Assembly: GCA_020200195.1 (NCBI GenBank)
Contig: JAIVJE010000309.1
Coordinates: 1 to 9,056, forward strand
Source of the DNA: Acidobacteriota bacterium
GTDB lineage: Bacteria > Acidobacteriota > Vicinamibacteria > Vicinamibacterales > 2-12-FULL-66-21
Direction of reading: 5' to 3'
DNA: 9,056 nt
Positions 6,683-9,056 of the stretch are shown here, piece after piece. Under the pieces are notes generated by a model that was not told where the DNA came from, made no database searches, and worked only from the letters and a program-made list of their open reading frames with translations. Both the position numbers and the translations under genes were made by a program. Each line of letters starts with the position of its first letter. Position 1 is the stretch's first letter.

Positions 6683-7342
6683 ATGAGCCAGATCTTCCAT
6701 CGTCACACCAACGTCTACTCCCGGCTCAGTCTCCTGGCGGTTCTGGTATTCCTGGGGTTCCTGGGCGGAGTCCTCGCCCTGTTCAATCTGTCGGGATACA
6801 ACACCAACCAGGATGTCGTGGTCGAGCAACCGATTCAGTTCAGCCACGCCCATCATGTCGGCGGCATGGGCATCGACTGCCGGTACTGCCACACGTCGGT
6901 CGAGGAGGCGGCCTTTGCGGGAATTCCGCCGACGAAAACGTGCATGAACTGCCACTCGCAGATCTGGACCGGGGCGCCGATTCTGGAGCCGGTCCGCGCG
7001 AGTTTTCGTGACAACCGCCCGCTCCAGTGGACCCGCGTCCACGATCTGCCCGACTTTGTGTACTTCAACCACAGCATTCACGTGAAGCAAGGCGTAGGCT
7101 GCGCGACGTGCCACGGTCCGGTGGATCGCATGCCGCTCATGCGTCAGGAGGCGACGCTGCAGATGTCGTGGTGCCTCGATTGTCACCGCAACCCGGAGAA
7201 ATACGTGCGGCCGCGTGATCAGGTCTTCAATATGGCGTGGCAGCCGCCGGCCGACAACCCGAACCAAGGCGTGGAACTGGTCAAGGCATACAAGATCGCA
7301 AGCGTCAACCAGTTGACCAGTTGCTCCACCTGCCATCGGTAG
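6683..7342 (+). CDS. actA: ActA, pentaheme cytochrome c subunit of alternative complex III
   Basis: This 219-residue protein has five CXXCH heme c motifs: CRYCH (66-70), CMNCH (87-91), CATCH (140-144), CLDCH (164-168) and CSTCH (214-218). One N-terminal transmembrane helix (about 15-36) anchors it in the inner membrane with the hemes on the periplasmic side. Five hemes, this length, FSHAHHV before the first heme and an actB gene downstream identify ActA of ACIII. ACIII replaces cytochrome bc1, oxidising quinol and passing electrons to cytochrome c or directly to a terminal oxidase. The ATG at 6683 is used because the anchor helix begins shortly after it. No Shine-Dalgarno sequence is visible. 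It is the first gene downstream of the predicted promoter at 6542-6570. Confidence 0.95.
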   Translation: MSQIFHRHTNVYSRLSLLAVLVFLGFLGGVLALFNLSGYNTNQDVVVEQPIQFSHAHHVGGMGIDCRYCHTSVEEAAFAGIPPTKTCMNCHSQIWTGAPILEPVRASFRDNRPLQWTRVHDLPDFVYFNHSIHVKQGVGCATCHGPVDRMPLMRQEATLQMSWCLDCHRNPEKYVRPRDQVFNMAWQPPADNPNQGVELVKAYKIASVNQLTSCSTCHR

Positions 7343-7433
7343 CTATCAGCTGGCATTCGTCAGCTGTCAGCCAACGTGCTCGTTTACGGGGGAACAGGTC
7401 AGTCGGAACTCAGAGCTGAGAGCTGAGAGCTGA
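7343..7433. repeat. Heptanucleotide repeat array D between actA and actB
   Basis: The left arm (7343-7376) reads in 7-base steps as GCTATCA, GCTGGCA, TTCGTCA, GCTGTCA, GCCAACG. The right arm (7412-7433) holds about three copies of the opposite orientation, CTGAGAG. The 12 bases at 7360-7371 pair with 7422-7433, or in a shifted register with 7415-7426, with one mismatch. The array begins directly after the actA stop and ends two bases before the actB ATG. Its last GAGAG (7425-7429) is the only ribosome-binding-like sequence for actB and would be hidden in the hairpin. The right-arm unit is the same as array C read on its coding strand. The middle (7377-7411) shows no repeat or gene. Confidence 0.8.
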
Positions 7434-7435
7434 AT

Positions 7436-9056
7436 ATGGACTTTGCCGCCATTCGATCGCGATTGTCCGACGCCGAGGGGCGGCTCTATTGGCGCAGTCT
7501 CGGCGAACTGTCTGATTCCCCCGCCTTCCGCGAGTACCTGTATCGGGAGTTCCCGGAGCAGGCCTCCGAATGGAACGATCCAAAAGGGCGCCGCGACTTC
7601 CTGAAACTGATGAGCGCGTCGCTCGCGCTCGCCGGCATCGGCGCGTGCACGAAGCAGCCGTCGGAACAGATCGTTCCGTACGTGAAGCAGCCGGAGGATG
7701 TGGTCCCCGGCCGTCCGCTGTTCTACGCCACCGCGATCCCGTTCAGCGGCGTGGCCATGCCCGTCCTTGTCGAAAGTCACATGGGGCGTCCGACCAAGAT
7801 TGAGGGGAATCCAGAGCACCCCGCCAGTCTCGGCGCGACCGACACGCTGACGCAGGCGGCCATCCTGGACCTTTACGATCCCGATCGCGCCAAGACGGTG
7901 ACCTTTCGCGGCGAAGTGCAGGGATGGGGTGGGTTCCACACCGCGATGCAGAACGCGCTCGGCGCGCAGAAGGGGCGGCAGGGTGCGGGACTTCGCTTCC
8001 TGACCGGACCGACGACGTCGCCGTCCTTTGCCGAGCTCATGGCCACTGTGCTTCGGGATTACCCGCAGGCGCGATGGCACCAGTACGATCCGGTCGCCAG
8101 AATCGGAACTCCCGGCTCAGCCGGATCCGCCAGCGAGCCGATCTATTACTTCGACCGAGCCGACGTCATCCTCTCGCTCGACGCCGATTTTCTGACCGGC
8201 GGACCGGGTAATGTCCGGTACTCGAGGGACTTCGCCGGCCGCCGGCGCGTGACCGATGACCGCAAGGAGATGAATCGCCTCTATGTGGTCGAGAGCACGC
8301 CCACACTGACCGGCGCGAAAGCCGATCATCGATTGCCCTTACGCGCCTCCGCGGTTGAGGGCTTTGCCCGTCAGCTTGCGGCAGGCGTGGGCGCGGGTGC
8401 ACAAATGGGCACCGGCGCGGAATCCCCGACTAAAGAATTCATCGCGGCAGTCGCGAAGGACTTGCAGGCGCATCGCGGCCGCGCTGTGGTACTTGCGGGC
8501 GACTACCAGCCACCACCGGTACACCAGTTTGCCCGCGCGATGAACGATGCGCTGGGCAACTCGGGCGCAACCGTGACGTACGTGCCAACCATCGAGGCCC
8601 AGCCAGTCGATCAGCACGCCTCACTCGTGGAGCTTGCGCGCGCGATGGACGCGGGTCAGGTCGAACTGCTCGTCATCATGGGGAGCAACCTGGTGTACTC
8701 GGCGCCGATTGACTTGAAATTCGCGGAAAAACTCGCGAAGGTCGGCCTCGTCGTGTACCACGGGACTCACGTCGACGAGACGGCCAATCTGTGCCATTGG
8801 AACGTGCCGCAGGCGCACGCGCTCGAGAGCTGGGGCGACGTGCGCGCGTACGACGGCACTGTGACGCTGATGCAGCCGCTGATTGCGCCGCTGTATGAAG
8901 GAGCGCGCTCGGCGCACGAATTGCTGGGAGTGTTCACGCCGCAATCCGATCGGCGCGGCGTCGAGATTGTGAAGGACTACTGGACGCGCGCATTCGCCGG
9001 CCAGGGCGGCTGGACGATCCGTTCCGCCACGGGCGAGCCTTATAAGACTGCGGACG
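7436..9056 (+). CDS. actB: ActB, Tat-exported Fe-S/molybdopterin-like subunit of alternative complex III (3' end missing)
   Basis: The frame opens at the ATG at 7436 and stays open to the window end: 540 codons with no stop, so the C-terminal part is outside. The N-terminus matches the extended Tat-translocation region of ACIII MoCo/Fe-S proteins: LYWRSLGELSDSPAFREYL (17-35), then the twin-arginine motif RRDFLKL (52-58) and a hydrophobic stretch ending in Cys71, a possible lipid-attachment site. A molybdopterin-oxidoreductase-like domain follows (GRPTKIEGNPEHPASLG). It lacks the usual CxxCxxxC cluster site at its start, as expected for ActB, whose N-terminal half is thought to have lost the cofactor; the Fe-S clusters sit in a ferredoxin-like C-terminal half not seen here. 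ActB is on the periplasmic face and takes electrons towards ActA. The start is supported by GAGAG 6 bases upstream, within repeat array D. Confidence 0.93.
   Translation, partial: MDFAAIRSRLSDAEGRLYWRSLGELSDSPAFREYLYREFPEQASEWNDPKGRRDFLKLMSASLALAGIGACTKQPSEQIVPYVKQPEDVVPGRPLFYATAIPFSGVAMPVLVESHMGRPTKIEGNPEHPASLGATDTLTQAAILDLYDPDRAKTVTFRGEVQGWGGFHTAMQNALGAQKGRQGAGLRFLTGPTTSPSFAELMATVLRDYPQARWHQYDPVARIGTPGSAGSASEPIYYFDRADVILSLDADFLTGGPGNVRYSRDFAGRRRVTDDRKEMNRLYVVESTPTLTGAKADHRLPLRASAVEGFARQLAAGVGAGAQMGTGAESPTKEFIAAVAKDLQAHRGRAVVLAGDYQPPPVHQFARAMNDALGNSGATVTYVPTIEAQPVDQHASLVELARAMDAGQVELLVIMGSNLVYSAPIDLKFAEKLAKVGLVVYHGTHVDETANLCHWNVPQAHALESWGDVRAYDGTVTLMQPLIAPLYEGARSAHELLGVFTPQSDRRGVEIVKDYWTRAFAGQGGWTIRSATGEPYKTAD

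Noticed and set aside
6434..7336. In-frame minus-strand extension of the ABC ATPase giving a 614-residue reading frame
   Set aside because: The extra 301 residues run antisense through actA, which has five heme motifs. The ATPase fold and a good GGAG site place the start at 6433.

Overview
The window is GC-rich bacterial chromosomal DNA. It carries a respiratory alternative complex III (ACIII) locus, an ABC-2 exporter, a ureohydrolase and an M61 peptidase. I see no phage, plasmid, IS, CRISPR, tRNA or rRNA signal. The gene content (ACIII start, NatA/NatB-type exporter, PDZ-containing M61 peptidase, GC-rich DNA with short tandem repeats between genes) best fits an Acidobacteriota-like organism, possibly Vicinamibacteria. 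That is inference from gene style, not a marker-gene result.

Layout. (1) Bases 1-154 hold a degenerate 7/14-bp repeat array that runs up to the start codon of a decayed plus-strand gene (155 to about 1101). That gene has a 10-bp duplication frameshift and a second frame break, probably an internal deletion. (2) On the minus strand, read right to left, lie an ABC ATPase (6433-5492), its ABC-2 permease (5456-4146), an agmatinase-family ureohydrolase split by a one-base frameshift (3999-3027), and a secreted M61 peptidase with a PDZ domain (3011-1149). All four are co-oriented. The last two are 15 bp apart and the first two 35 bp apart, so they may form one or two operons. (3) From 6434 to 6682 is a divergent promoter region. 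It has a near-consensus sigma-70 promoter facing right, and a perfect palindrome TGTGAAA-AG-TTTCACA sits between its -35 and -10 boxes. (4) On the plus strand follow actA (pentaheme cytochrome c, 6683-7342) and actB (Tat-dependent Fe-S/molybdopterin-like subunit, 7436 to the window end, incomplete), the first two genes of an ACIII quinol-oxidising respiratory complex.

The most unusual structure is a set of four intergenic arrays of tandem heptanucleotides with different sequences: GTGCGRN, TTGGTCC, CTCTCAG and CAGCTNT/CTGAGAG. Three have arms in opposite orientations and can fold into hairpins. Each ends 0 to about 15 bases before a start codon, and two of them supply the only Shine-Dalgarno-like GAGAG. 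They fill every intergenic gap except the 15-bp operon gap, the divergent promoter region and the short gap at 1102-1148.

How the genes fit together: ActA/ActB start a respiratory quinol:acceptor oxidoreductase, and the palindrome in the promoter suggests redox (Rex-like) or CRP/FNR-family control. The ABC-2 pair is probably an efflux or export system of unknown substrate. The ureohydrolase and the M61 peptidase are catabolic enzymes with no evident functional link to it beyond position.
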